A DNA stretch of 64,000 nucleotides from Bacillota bacterium (GTDB lineage Bacteria > Bacillota > Bacilli > Paenibacillales > UBA4045), in assembly GCA_023441055.1 (NCBI GenBank), contig JAEZQY010000062.1:58820-122819 (forward strand). The letters are read 5' to 3'. The translations under genes were made by a program, and so were the position numbers. A model generated the notes under the pieces. That model was not told where the DNA came from. It was given only the letters and a program-made list of their open reading frames with translations, and did no database searches. Numbering within the stretch: the first letter of the stretch is position 1; each line of letters starts with the position of its first letter. Below, in pieces: positions 53,747-63,079 of this stretch.

Positions 53747-53785
53747 ATTATAATCTACCGTCATACCAGTCGCAATCGGTATGAC
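53747..53785 (-). promoter_or_regulatory. Promoter and operator of the toxin-antitoxin operon
   Basis: On the minus strand TTGCGA (53775-53770) and TATAAT (53752-53747) are spaced by 17 bp. A perfect inverted repeat, GTCATACC (53760-53767) and GGTATGAC (53778-53785), surrounds the -35 box, so the antitoxin bound there would exclude RNA polymerase. Confidence 0.7.
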
Positions 53786-53911
53786 ATGTTGAAGCTTCAT
53801 TAATCAACAGACATTGGCATAAATGCTTCGGCTGCGGGCATTATATAACAAATTATTAAAATTTGGAAATATACATGCGCGGCGATCCCGCAGCTGAAAG
53901 GATGTAGACCA

Positions 53912-55057
53912 ATGGAGCATACAGCGTGGAATACCGCCATTCTTGGAATTGGCACAGCCTTGCCCCGGTATCAGCTGGACCAGACCGAGACGTCTATTAG
54001 ATTAGCAGATGCATTGCGCGACAATCCAGATTCAGCGCGATGGGCCAAGCGTATCTTTAAGCAATGCGGCGTAGAGACCCGCTATACGTGTGAGCCTGAT
54101 TTGCTGAATATGGCTAGTGACTGCAGCTATTTTGCAGGGAATTCGTCACGCAAGGCGCCTACTACAGCTGAACGGATGATTACGTATCAACGAGAGTCTG
54201 TTCCACTGGGACTTGAGGCTGCGAGGGCAGCGCTGAGTAAAGCTTATACGGTGTCTTCAGACATCACACACCTCATCACGGTGAGCTGTACGGGTCAGTT
54301 TCTTCCGGGGCTTGATACGATCCTCATTCGTGAGCTGCAGCTTCGAGATGATGTAAATCGAATTACGCTGAATTTCCTGGGCTGTGCTGCCGGGCTAAAG
54401 GCGGTTTGTCTGGCGAAGCAATTCGTATCCGCGAATGCTGCAGCTAAAGTGCTAGTTGTCTGTGTCGAGCTATGCACAATCCATATCCAATCCTCGAGTA
54501 AACGGGAGGATCTGTTCGCCGCATCCTTCTTCGGGGATGGCGCCTCCTCCTGTGTGGTTGGCAAGACGGAGCCGCATCACAGGGGCTTCTTCGAATTAAG
54601 CAGCAGTCGTTCCGTGCTATTGCAGAACTGCGCAGACAAGATGATCTGGGAAGTGGGCAACCACGGCTTCGAGCTGTTCCTCTCTCCTGAGATCCCCCAA
54701 TTGATCGGCAGTACAGTGCCGGCGGAGATCGCGCGGCTGCTCGGCGGGGGGTCGAATCCAGCCATCTGGGCGATACACCCAGGAGGGCGCGGTATTATCG
54801 ACGCGATTCAAACGATGTATGGCTTGTCCGATCACCAGACGCAAGCAAGCCGAGATGTCCTCCGGCAGTATGGTAATTTATCGTCTGCTACAATTCTGTT
54901 CGTTCTCGATCAAATTGCTAGAGCGCATATCGAGACCGACTCCGGTTACACGGACGGGATTGCGCTGGCATTCGGACCTGGTCTCACGGTTGAGATGATC
55001 AAAATCGCATATTGGCCTGAGGTTATGGCTGATGCGCCGCTTGCAGCGGAGGCATGA
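53912..55057 (+). CDS. Type III polyketide synthase
   Basis: A 381-residue chalcone-synthase-like enzyme. The catalytic triad is visible: Cys in LNFLGCAAGLKA, His in AIWAIHPGGRG, and Asn in QYGNLSSATILF. GFGPG-type C-terminal loop is present as LAFGPGLTVEM. It condenses malonyl-CoA units onto an acyl-CoA starter to give alkylpyrones or alkylresorcinols. AAAGGATG precedes ATG 53912. The next gene overlaps by four bases. Bacillus bpsA is the known relative; the starter here is unknown. Confidence 0.9.
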   Translation: MEHTAWNTAILGIGTALPRYQLDQTETSIRLADALRDNPDSARWAKRIFKQCGVETRYTCEPDLLNMASDCSYFAGNSSRKAPTTAERMITYQRESVPLGLEAARAALSKAYTVSSDITHLITVSCTGQFLPGLDTILIRELQLRDDVNRITLNFLGCAAGLKAVCLAKQFVSANAAAKVLVVCVELCTIHIQSSSKREDLFAASFFGDGASSCVVGKTEPHHRGFFELSSSRSVLLQNCADKMIWEVGNHGFELFLSPEIPQLIGSTVPAEIARLLGGGSNPAIWAIHPGGRGIIDAIQTMYGLSDHQTQASRDVLRQYGNLSSATILFVLDQIARAHIETDSGYTDGIALAFGPGLTVEMIKIAYWPEVMADAPLAAEA

Positions 55058-55779
55058 TGTTCAAGAATCTGGAGCAGCGAGCAGTCGAACTGGAGCTGAT
55101 GGATAAATTCCCTTCAGGAGGGGCGGAGCTCAGGAAGGCGTACCGACAGCTTCGCCTGTTGAATCGCATCTTCGGTGCAGCTGGCCCTACACGATATGGG
55201 GTGGAGCGATTATGGACGGAAGCGAAGGAGCCGAAGCAATTGACGATTGTGGATATCGGCTCCGGCTCCGGCGATGTGAATCGGCAGCTTCTTCGCTGGG
55301 CGGCGAAACGGGGAATCCAGCTGCAGCTCATTCTAGCAGATGTGACGGAGGAGGCTTGCAGCGAGGCGGAGCGGTTGTATCATGATGAGCATCGCGTCAA
55401 GGTGATCCAATGCAACCTGTTCGACCTTCCCGCAGGCTGCGCGGATATCGTGACTGGAACCCAGTTTGTGCATCATTTCAGCGCAGATGAGCTTCCCGCG
55501 GTCGTCGTGCAGATGGTGAATTGCTCTAGATTAGGTGTCGTGATCAATGATATTCACCGGCATCGGATCGCATGGGCAGCGGTGTGGCTGATGACCAGAA
55601 TAATGTCGGATAATCGCTATATTCGCAATGACGGTCCCTTGTCAGTAGCCAAGGGCTTTCGTTCGTCGGATTGGGATGAACTTGGCAGGCAATTGGGTAT
55701 AGCGGGCCCTTTCTATCGATGGAGGCCATTGTTCCGCTATGCGGTAACCATTCGCAAGATGGAGCTGAGCGGATGGTAA
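55054..55779 (+). CDS. SAM-dependent methyltransferase of the polyketide cluster
   Basis: A 241-residue class I methyltransferase: SAM-binding motif I LTIVDIGSGSGDVNRQLLRW at about residue 65, LILADVTEEACSEAE as the acidic second strand, and IVTGTQFVHHF as motif IV. ATG 55054 overlaps the stop of the synthase gene (ATGA), and a second ATG follows at 55057, so coupling is expected. It likely methylates the polyketide product (O- or C-methylation unknown). Confidence 0.86.
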   Translation: MMFKNLEQRAVELELMDKFPSGGAELRKAYRQLRLLNRIFGAAGPTRYGVERLWTEAKEPKQLTIVDIGSGSGDVNRQLLRWAAKRGIQLQLILADVTEEACSEAERLYHDEHRVKVIQCNLFDLPAGCADIVTGTQFVHHFSADELPAVVVQMVNCSRLGVVINDIHRHRIAWAAVWLMTRIMSDNRYIRNDGPLSVAKGFRSSDWDELGRQLGIAGPFYRWRPLFRYAVTIRKMELSGW

Positions 55780-56912
55780 GGCGATTGGATGCAGTCGTGC
55801 TGGGGGCTGGGATTGCGGGTACCAGTGCCGCCAAGGCACTGGCGGATCATGGCTGGGAGACGCTGCTGATCGATCGGAAGTCATTTCCCAGGCATAAGGT
55901 TTGCGGGGAGTTTCTGTCACCTGAATCTCAAGGGTTCTTACATGCACTTGGGCTCAAAGAGACCGTAGACTCTCTTCGTCCAAGTCTGATGGAAAGTGTG
56001 AATCTATTCTCGAGGAATGGATATACACTGGAGGTGCCCTTGCCTGGCAACGCTTATGGCATTAGTCGCTATGCGCTTGATGCGGCGCTTCAGCTGGAGG
56101 CATGCAAGGCAGGTGTAGAGATACATACAGAAGAGATGGTAACTGCGGTGATTCCCCATGGCGACAAGTATCGGATTGAGACCAATCGGGGAGGAGCGCA
56201 GCATACGTATGAAGCGCGGGTCGTCATTGCAGCTTGGGGAGCTCAGCCGAATACGAAGCTTCAGAAGCCCTCCTCTGCGAAGCGCGAAGCCATGCAATAC
56301 TTTGGTGTAAAATCGCACTTCACGGGGGTGGAGCAGAGGCCAGCCGTGGAGCTTTATTTTGTTCCCGGCGGGTATGTCGGCATTTCATCAATAGAAAATC
56401 AAGCGATCAACGTAGCAGCACTTGTCGAACGATCGACCTTCCATGGAGCAGGCAGCAGTATTCTGCACATCATTGAAGCTGCAGCTCGATGTCATCCGAC
56501 GCTGTCGGACAGGCTGGCGAATGCTGTGCCCGTAGCAGGTACTCAGGTGGCAGTCGCCCCCGTTGACCTCAAGCGGCCAGCGGCCCCATGGGGGCAGTTC
56601 CCGTATATAGGGGATGCCGTCGTACATATTCCGCCCCTCTGCGGCGATGGTATGTCGATGGCGCTATATTCTGCTCAATTATGCAGCACACTTGCCAACA
56701 GCTACCTCTGCGGGGACCTATCGTTATCGCAGTGGCGACAGTCCTATTGTGAGCAGATCGAACAGCAATTTAAGGGGCCTCTGCGATGGGGGAGGCTGCT
56801 GCAGCGGCTCATTGATTCTCCTGCAATGCCAGACAGGCTGCTCAGCTTAGGACGACTGGCGCCGATGCTAGCGTATAGAATGGTACAGGCTACGCGGTTG
56901 AGTGGTAAATGA
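55773..56912 (+). CDS. FAD-dependent oxidoreductase (geranylgeranyl-reductase/monooxygenase-like)
   Basis: A 379-residue flavoprotein. The dinucleotide-binding motif is at the N-terminus (DAVVLGAGIAGTSAAKALAD), followed by DRKSFPRHKVCGEFLSPES, typical of GGR/halogenase-like enzymes, and the second FAD motif PYIGDAVVHIPPLCGDGMSM. ATG 55773 overlaps the methyltransferase stop (ATGGTAA) and follows GGAG by about 9 bases; ATG 55719 is out of keeping with the family start. It probably oxidises or reduces the polyketide made by the two preceding enzymes. Confidence 0.86.
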   Translation: MVRRLDAVVLGAGIAGTSAAKALADHGWETLLIDRKSFPRHKVCGEFLSPESQGFLHALGLKETVDSLRPSLMESVNLFSRNGYTLEVPLPGNAYGISRYALDAALQLEACKAGVEIHTEEMVTAVIPHGDKYRIETNRGGAQHTYEARVVIAAWGAQPNTKLQKPSSAKREAMQYFGVKSHFTGVEQRPAVELYFVPGGYVGISSIENQAINVAALVERSTFHGAGSSILHIIEAAARCHPTLSDRLANAVPVAGTQVAVAPVDLKRPAAPWGQFPYIGDAVVHIPPLCGDGMSMALYSAQLCSTLANSYLCGDLSLSQWRQSYCEQIEQQFKGPLRWGRLLQRLIDSPAMPDRLLSLGRLAPMLAYRMVQATRLSGK

Positions 56913-57056
56913 ATCCGGCCACTTGTCCGCTTACAGTAAGCACGGAGGGCATGATTAATAAAGATTGCTTACAACGCATGAAATGCAGCGCGTCGATCGT
57001 CCCTATCACAAGCGCCAGTTAACATTGTCACGCACCAATAATATGACCAAAGTGTA

Positions 57057-58736
57057 TTATACCTCAACCGGCTCCTCAGCCTTCAACAGCGGCAAAGTAA
57101 TGGTGATAACCGTGCCCCTGTGTAATTTGGATCGCACTGTCAAGCCATAGCCCTCTCCATACAACAATTTAAGCCGCCTGGCTGTATTAACAAGACCTAT
57201 GTGACGCGAAGGCTCCTCGCTTTCATACATTAGCTTCTGCAGCAGTGCTAATTTGTCAGCGGGTATTCCAATTCCGTTATCAATGACAATAATGCGCAAG
57301 CATAGAGTGTCTGTGCCAGGCGACATAAATTGCTCCGCATATAGTTTAACCTTTATATATCCCGTTTTCCCCCCTCCATACTTTTCCTTAAGGCCATGAT
57401 ACAAGGCATTCTCAACAAGCGGTTGAAGAAGGAGCTTGGGGACTAATGCGTCCTGAAGGTTATGCTTGTCATATTCCCATATGACATCAAACTTATCTTT
57501 GTATCGCTGCTTTTGAATGTCGATATAACTATATGTATGCTGGATCTCTTGAGCTATCGATATCTGCTCGGCTCTACTATCGAGCGAATAATGCAGAATC
57601 TGCGAGAGATGGTCGATCATCTGGTTCAGTTCGTTAGGTCCATCTGTTAACCGGATCGCTTTCCAATTCATTGTCTCCAGCGTGTTGTATAGAAAGTGAG
57701 GATTGATCTGAGAACGCAAGACAAGCAGTTCCATAGCTTGCGCCTTGTATCTACGTTCTGATAGCTGGGCTTTCAGATAACGTCGCTCTAGGTCTGTACG
57801 TGTATGGTCTCGGCGGATCAAATAAGTGGTCAGAGCTGTGCCAATCAGCAGCATCGTGCCGGACAGGATCAACGTTGTGGTTACAATCTTGTCCGGAATT
57901 TGATAGAAGGTATGCCAAGGCAGCATAGAGACATAAATCCATCCATATTTATCTGATTGGATTGTAAACACAGCAAAATCTCCGTTTGGTGAATGGAGTC
58001 TAAAGAACTCTGGAAGATCCGTAAGGGAATCAGCCTGGACAGCAGCCAATTCCTCACCCTGTGAACGGCTGAACAACAGCTGCTGTTGCTCGTTGAATAA
58101 GAATAGCCTCTGATCTGGGGATTCGGAATGGAACATCACCGGCTCCAGATACCTGGGGTGGAGATTCAGCACGATGCCTCCGCTAGAGGCAAAAAACCTT
58201 TTCACTATAGTAATTACAGGTGTATCCCGATTAACATCTGTGGCCGAGATAGAGCGAGCTTGCGACAGGTAGACTGGAGCTCCTGCCGAATCGGGAGTAA
58301 GCATGTCCAGCCAAGCTGTGTCAACGTATTCATCCATACGAACGATACCATCTGTCAGAGTTAGAAAATGCTGATTTTGGTTTTCATAATAAATATAGAT
58401 TGAGTGGATATAGGGCTTAGTGTAGGTATAGGCGTTTAAGAAGGAGGTTGAAGTATTCAATACCAGATTGCTGGCGTATGTATGACTGTATCTATCGAAT
58501 ATACCGCGAAGGTGATGGGCTATATCCTGATTGGAATCAAAGCTGTAGCTTAGCGTATCGAGCTCTGCAAGCATAAGCTCGATACTTTCTCGTGTTTGCT
58601 TGAGAAGTCCTAGATTGTATTTCACTGAGTCTTTCTTTACATCGTTCATGGCCAAGTATACAGACAGACTTGTCAAAATTAGTAGCGGCAGGATGACCGG
58701 AACTAGGAATAGCGGCAGCTTAGATAGAAGCCTCAT
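57057..58736 (-). CDS. Sensor histidine kinase, YesM type
   Basis: A 559-residue membrane kinase with membrane segments at about residues 8-28 and 270-292 flanking an extracellular sensor. The phospho-acceptor His is in LRSQINPHFLYNTLETMNWK, and the ATP-binding domain shows LLQPLVENALYHGL and VIDNGIGIP. I chose ATG 58736; the longer reading would need codons inside the regulator gene. The AGAAAGG site is 15 bases away, rather far. It follows its regulator on the minus strand and is divergent from the 59825 importer operon, which it probably controls. Confidence 0.87.
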   Translation of the reverse strand: MRLLSKLPLFLVPVILPLLILTSLSVYLAMNDVKKDSVKYNLGLLKQTRESIELMLAELDTLSYSFDSNQDIAHHLRGIFDRYSHTYASNLVLNTSTSFLNAYTYTKPYIHSIYIYYENQNQHFLTLTDGIVRMDEYVDTAWLDMLTPDSAGAPVYLSQARSISATDVNRDTPVITIVKRFFASSGGIVLNLHPRYLEPVMFHSESPDQRLFLFNEQQQLLFSRSQGEELAAVQADSLTDLPEFFRLHSPNGDFAVFTIQSDKYGWIYVSMLPWHTFYQIPDKIVTTTLILSGTMLLIGTALTTYLIRRDHTRTDLERRYLKAQLSERRYKAQAMELLVLRSQINPHFLYNTLETMNWKAIRLTDGPNELNQMIDHLSQILHYSLDSRAEQISIAQEIQHTYSYIDIQKQRYKDKFDVIWEYDKHNLQDALVPKLLLQPLVENALYHGLKEKYGGGKTGYIKVKLYAEQFMSPGTDTLCLRIIVIDNGIGIPADKLALLQKLMYESEEPSRHIGLVNTARRLKLLYGEGYGLTVRSKLHRGTVITITLPLLKAEEPVEV

Positions 58737-58746
58737 AAAATTAATT

Positions 58747-59535
58747 TTATCCTTTCTGAATATTGCTATGTAGATGGCTATTTTCACGGTACGCTTTTGG
58801 ACCTACGCCAAAAAAACTTTTAAAAGCCCGAGTAAAGTTGCGAGGGTTACTATAACCAACCGCTTCACTGATTTCATAGGTTTTATAGTCTACTCGCTTC
58901 AGCAGCTCGGCTGCTTTATGCATTTTGACCGCGATGACATAGTCTATAAAATTGGTTCCGGTTTTCTGTTTAAATAGCTTACTTATATAATTTGGGCTCA
59001 TGTGTACATGACGGGCTACCTGATCCAAAGTAACATGATCGAAGTGCTGCTGGACATAAGCGCGAACGGATTCAATGACATAATGTTCCCCAGGCTCGAT
59101 TGAACCGGGGAGGGAGGCGCCTATGTGGCGGGGCATTCCTGGTATGACTTGCTTCTTGTGATGGCTAAGTTCATCTTTTAATTTTTGAAACGCATCGTAC
59201 AAATCGGGGTAACGTGTCGGTTTAATCAAATAACGCTTGACTCCACAGGCCATGGCACGTTGTGCATAGTCGAATTCTTTGTATCCGCTTAACAAAATTA
59301 TATTCACATGAGGGTATTGCCTGCTTACAGTCTCTGCTAAGTCAATGCCAAGCATACCAGGCATGCGAATATCGCACAGCATAGCATCAATGTTAACGCT
59401 GCCGAGCAACTGCAAGGCCTGTTCTGCATTTTCAGCTAATCCGGCAATTTCAAAACCAACCTCACGCCATGGGAAGTACTGGCTGAGTCCATTACGAATT
59501 TCGCTCTCGTCGTCTACGATCAGTAACTTATACAA
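58747..59535 (-). CDS. AraC-type response regulator (YesN type)
   Basis: A 262-residue regulator: receiver domain (LLIVDDESEIRNGL, phospho-acceptor Asp in MLCDIRMPGM, Lys in YLIKPTRY) and AraC helix-turn-helix pair (VTLDQVARHVHMSPNYISKL, YEISEAVGYSNPRNFTRAF). It lacks the long linker of the 27067 regulator. I chose TTG 59535, 10 bases after GGGAGG, because the homologous domain begins there; ATG 59580 adds an unconserved tail. It is co-transcribed with the kinase and likely activates the divergent importer. Confidence 0.87.
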   Translation of the reverse strand: MYKLLIVDDESEIRNGLSQYFPWREVGFEIAGLAENAEQALQLLGSVNIDAMLCDIRMPGMLGIDLAETVSRQYPHVNIILLSGYKEFDYAQRAMACGVKRYLIKPTRYPDLYDAFQKLKDELSHHKKQVIPGMPRHIGASLPGSIEPGEHYVIESVRAYVQQHFDHVTLDQVARHVHMSPNYISKLFKQKTGTNFIDYVIAVKMHKAAELLKRVDYKTYEISEAVGYSNPRNFTRAFKSFFGVGPKAYRENSHLHSNIQKG

Positions 59536-59601
59536 GATGGTAGCCTCCCATTCGCTTTTGGATGTGGTTGCAAGCTGCAAAGATTATGCTCATTATACTA
59601 T

Positions 59602-59615
59602 ACAAAGCGCTTTTA
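59602..59615. promoter_or_regulatory. Candidate cre-like site in the divergent intergenic region
   Basis: ACAAAGCGCTTTTA matches 11 of 14 cre positions around a GCGC centre. It lies just upstream of a minus-strand TATAAT (59597-59592) that has no good -35. The rest of 59616-59824 shows no clear plus-strand promoter, fitting activator dependence. Confidence 0.3.
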
Positions 59616-59824
59616 TTTTACTCAAAACGTGAGAAAGGTTATGGATGGAGAACAAAGAGTTAAAAGTTGCTCCTTTTTCGCAAGGAATGAGAGAATGTTA
59701 AGGAAAGACTCCTGACAATCACCATTCATGCTCCTAAATCATAACTGACCTACCTGTAGATCGAATAAATGCCTTGATAAACTATAGATGCTTGAAACTA
59801 AATCAATCAAGGGGGAAGGATGAA

Positions 59825-61258
59825 ATGAAAGCACGTCATTATTCAAAATTTAAACCGCTTACAAAAATGCTGGTTCAGTATGTGTTTGTTCTGCTAGCTA
59901 TCCTACTTGTGGTCACGGGTTGCGGTCAAGGTGGCAATGAAGGCGGGGGAAGCCAGGAAGACAAACAGAACCAGAGCTCTACAGTAGTGGACAGCAGTTC
60001 ACAGGCTGCAAATGAGAGTCCGAGTAAAGCTGATGAGAAGCCGGACAATGTCACACTGCGCTTTTCATGGTGGGGCGGAGAAGGTCGTCATAAGCCTTAT
60101 CTGGCTGCAATTGAAGCGTATGAGAAACTGAACCCGCACGTTAAAATTGAGGCGGAGTACCAATCGTTCGATGGATATCAACAGAAGATTTTTACACAGT
60201 TGGCGAGTGACTCTACCCCGGATATTATGCAGCTTAGTTTCGAGTGGTTCCCGGAACTGGCCAAACGCTCGAGCATGTTGATCGACTTTAACCAGCAAGA
60301 ACATGTAGATTTATCCGGGTTTAACGCTGATTTCAGCAAAGAATACGGCGAGTTTGATGGCAAGCAGATCGGACTTCCTCTTGGTACCAACACGAGCACG
60401 ATTGTAGCCAATAAGACGCTGGCGGATAAACTAGGTATAGATCTCACGACAGACTATAGTTGGGACGAGCTTATTGAGCTAGGGGGTAAACTTAATCAAC
60501 AAGATCCAGAGTTTCATCTCCTTAATAGTGACGTCAACACCCTGAATATTGCCGCGACCGCGATATTGAAGCAGCGTACAGGTGATCAGGTTTTCAATGA
60601 CGATTATACGGTCAGCTTTACTAGGGAAGATCTAATCTATGCCTATGACATTATTCGTAGAGGATTGGAATCTGGAACCTTCGAACCAGCTGGTGAATCA
60701 CAGCTGTTCTCAGGTAAGACGGAACAAAGCCCTAAGTGGATTAATCAGAAGACTGCGTTCAACATGTCATATGCTAGTTCCACCCTGCGTTTCCAGGCGA
60801 CAGCACCGGAAGGTGTAGAGCTAGTCACCCTGCGCTATCCTACGATTCAGGATGCCAAGCAAGGTTCCTCTGCCGTAGCACCGACATTTATGGTCGCGGT
60901 CAAAAGCAGTTCGCCTTATGCAGATGAAGCATTAAAATTCGTGAATTGGTTTGTTAATGATCCGGATGCAGCGGTAGTATTGGGTGATTCCCGTAGTATT
61001 CCTCCAACAGCCGTGCAGCAGAAAGCAGTGCTTGATGCGAAAGTGATAAATTCAGAAATCATTAAAGCGGTGGAGTGGGGGATGACCACGAAGATGTCCA
61101 ACAACAATGGTGTTTCCACTAACCCGGAATTGACTGCGCTCATGGTTGCACAAATGGAGAAGGTAGCATTCATGGTGAATACACCCGAGTCCATCGCAGA
61201 TGAAACGCTCAAGCTATTGGAAGATAAACTGGAGCAACTGAAAAATAGCGCGCAGTAA
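59825..61258 (+). CDS. Sugar ABC transporter substrate-binding lipoprotein
   Basis: A 477-residue family 1 sugar-binding lipoprotein with lipobox VTGC (Cys33) and a Gly/Ser/Gln-rich linker. Motifs such as LRFSWWGGEGRHKPY and IMQLSFEWFPELAKR are typical of oligosaccharide binders. ATG 59825 follows GGGGAAGG; an in-frame ATG at 59774 lies upstream of that site. It delivers sugar to the two permeases downstream, across a stem-loop. Confidence 0.9.
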   Translation: MKARHYSKFKPLTKMLVQYVFVLLAILLVVTGCGQGGNEGGGSQEDKQNQSSTVVDSSSQAANESPSKADEKPDNVTLRFSWWGGEGRHKPYLAAIEAYEKLNPHVKIEAEYQSFDGYQQKIFTQLASDSTPDIMQLSFEWFPELAKRSSMLIDFNQQEHVDLSGFNADFSKEYGEFDGKQIGLPLGTNTSTIVANKTLADKLGIDLTTDYSWDELIELGGKLNQQDPEFHLLNSDVNTLNIAATAILKQRTGDQVFNDDYTVSFTREDLIYAYDIIRRGLESGTFEPAGESQLFSGKTEQSPKWINQKTAFNMSYASSTLRFQATAPEGVELVTLRYPTIQDAKQGSSAVAPTFMVAVKSSSPYADEALKFVNWFVNDPDAAVVLGDSRSIPPTAVQQKAVLDAKVINSEIIKAVEWGMTTKMSNNNGVSTNPELTALMVAQMEKVAFMVNTPESIADETLKLLEDKLEQLKNSAQ

Positions 61259-61284
61259 TTCTTCTCTTCTGTATTCGTTCATTA

Positions 61285-61313
61285 ACCGGACACCACATTG
61301 GTTGGTGTCCGGT
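61285..61313 (+). other. Intercistronic stem-loop after the binding-protein gene
   Basis: ACCGGACACCA (61285-61295) pairs perfectly with TGGTGTCCGGT (61303-61313) around a seven-base loop. The tail is A-rich, so it is unlikely to be a terminator. It matches the position of the hairpins at 2078 and 14106. Confidence 0.65.
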
Positions 61314-61336
61314 CAAGAAAAGAGGTTTTGAGAGGC

Positions 61337-62236
61337 ATGCTGGCACAAGGGAGAAACCGCCATCGTTACGTAGGGTTATTATATATCAGCCCATGGCTGA
61401 TCGGCTTCCTCATTTTCACCCTGTTTCCGTTCGCTACATCTATTTATTATTCATTCACCGATTACAATATGGTTCTCCAGCCTAAGTGGATCAGCTTTGA
61501 CAATTTCAAACGCATCTTTAATCATGATCCTGATTTTTACACTTCATTGCGAGTCACATTCATGTATGTACTGCTCGCGGTGCCCGCACGTCTCGTGTTT
61601 GCCCTTGTGGTTGCTCTGCTGTTAAACCAGAAGCTGCGAGGTATCAATTTCTACCGTACGGTATATTACCTGCCTTCGATACTTGGAGGAAGTGTGGCAA
61701 TCGCCATTCTCTGGCGGTTTCTGTTCATGAAGGAAGGTGTGGTCAACAGCCTCCTGAGCATGCTCGGTATTCCTGGCGTACGCTGGCTTGGAGACCCCAA
61801 GGTCGCCTTGTTTACACTAGGGTTATTGGCAGTTTGGCAATTCGGCTCTTCCATGGTGATCTTCTTGGCTGGGCTTAAACAGGTGCCGACGGATCTCTAT
61901 GAGGTCGCGCGGGTTGACGGAGCCTCGTCAGTGCGTATTTTCTTCTCGATCACATTACCTTTCCTAACACCGGTTATTCTGTTTAACCTAGTGATGCAGA
62001 CCGTTAATGCTTTTCAGGAGTTTACAGGAGCATTCGTCATTACGAACGGAGGTCCAATGAAATCAACATACTTATATGCAATGAAACTGTATGATGAGGC
62101 CTTTGTGTTCAATAAGATGGGTTACGCATCAGCGTTATCTTGGATACTATTCATTATCATTCTGATTCTTACTTTACTGATCTTCAAGTCGTCTAACTCA
62201 TGGGTGCATTATGAGGATGGAGGCGATAGGAAATGA
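61337..62236 (+). CDS. Sugar ABC transporter permease (MsmF/MalF type)
   Basis: A 299-residue membrane subunit with about six membrane segments (YVGLLYISPWLIGFLIF first). The EAA loop is LYEVARVDGASSVRIFFSIT. I chose ATG 61337 after AAGAGG; readings further upstream run into the stem-loop. Its end overlaps the next start by four bases (ATGA). Confidence 0.88.
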   Translation: MLAQGRNRHRYVGLLYISPWLIGFLIFTLFPFATSIYYSFTDYNMVLQPKWISFDNFKRIFNHDPDFYTSLRVTFMYVLLAVPARLVFALVVALLLNQKLRGINFYRTVYYLPSILGGSVAIAILWRFLFMKEGVVNSLLSMLGIPGVRWLGDPKVALFTLGLLAVWQFGSSMVIFLAGLKQVPTDLYEVARVDGASSVRIFFSITLPFLTPVILFNLVMQTVNAFQEFTGAFVITNGGPMKSTYLYAMKLYDEAFVFNKMGYASALSWILFIIILILTLLIFKSSNSWVHYEDGGDRK

Positions 62237-63069
62237 CCCGCAAGCTACGTCCGCTGCTCTCCCATTTGGTGCTAGTGTTACTTGGGTATGTAATGATTTA
62301 CCCATTGATATGGCTGGTCTTCTCGTCGTTCAAAACAAACCAAGAAATCTTCGGTTCGATCTCACTATTCCCGTCTACGTATATCTTTTCTTCTTATGCA
62401 CAAGGCTGGGCGGGAACAGGACAGTTTGGTTTTGATTTGTACTTTGTCAATTCACTCCGGATGGTTTTGCCAACCGTGCTCGGTACGATTCTATCCAGTG
62501 TGGTTGTGGCATACGGGTTTTCACGCTTTGATTTTCCGCTCAGGAAACTGTTGTTCGCCCTGATGCTGTCCACGATGATGCTGCCCAATGCGGTCACGAT
62601 CATTCCAAGCTACTTATTATTTAAGAAATTCGGCTGGCTGGATAGCTACCTGCCGTTTATTATTCCATCATCGCTCGCGATATCGGCGTTTTTTATCTTC
62701 ATGCTGATTCAGTTCTTTCGTGGCCTGCCGCGGGAATTGGATGAGTCGGCCAAGCTGGACGGCTGCAATTCCTTCAGCATCTTGGTTCGTATTTTGCTCC
62801 CGTTGTCGGGACCTGCCTTATTTTCCGTGGGAATTTTCCAATTTATTTGGACATGGAACGATTTTTTTAACTCGATTATCTATATCAACAGCGCAAGGAA
62901 CTTTACAGTATCATTAGGACTGCGTCTTGCGATTGACCAGTCGTCGGCTACCTCATGGAATGCGATTCTGGCGATGTCGGTAGTCTCGATCATTCCTTGT
63001 GTACTGCTCTTCTTCTTCGCGCAGCGATATTTTGTGCAGGGGATTGCCACAACGGGACTGAAAGGGTGA
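62233..63069 (+). CDS. Sugar ABC transporter permease (MsmG/MalG type)
   Basis: A 278-residue membrane subunit. The EAA loop reads LDESAKLDGCNSFSILVRIL, and the C-terminus is YFVQGIATTGLKG. It overlaps the previous gene by four bases, indicating translational coupling. It is similar in layout to the 3077 permease. It requires an external ATPase. Confidence 0.88.
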   Translation: MTRKLRPLLSHLVLVLLGYVMIYPLIWLVFSSFKTNQEIFGSISLFPSTYIFSSYAQGWAGTGQFGFDLYFVNSLRMVLPTVLGTILSSVVVAYGFSRFDFPLRKLLFALMLSTMMLPNAVTIIPSYLLFKKFGWLDSYLPFIIPSSLAISAFFIFMLIQFFRGLPRELDESAKLDGCNSFSILVRILLPLSGPALFSVGIFQFIWTWNDFFNSIIYINSARNFTVSLGLRLAIDQSSATSWNAILAMSVVSIIPCVLLFFFAQRYFVQGIATTGLKG

Positions 63070-63079
63070 CAAAGACTGG

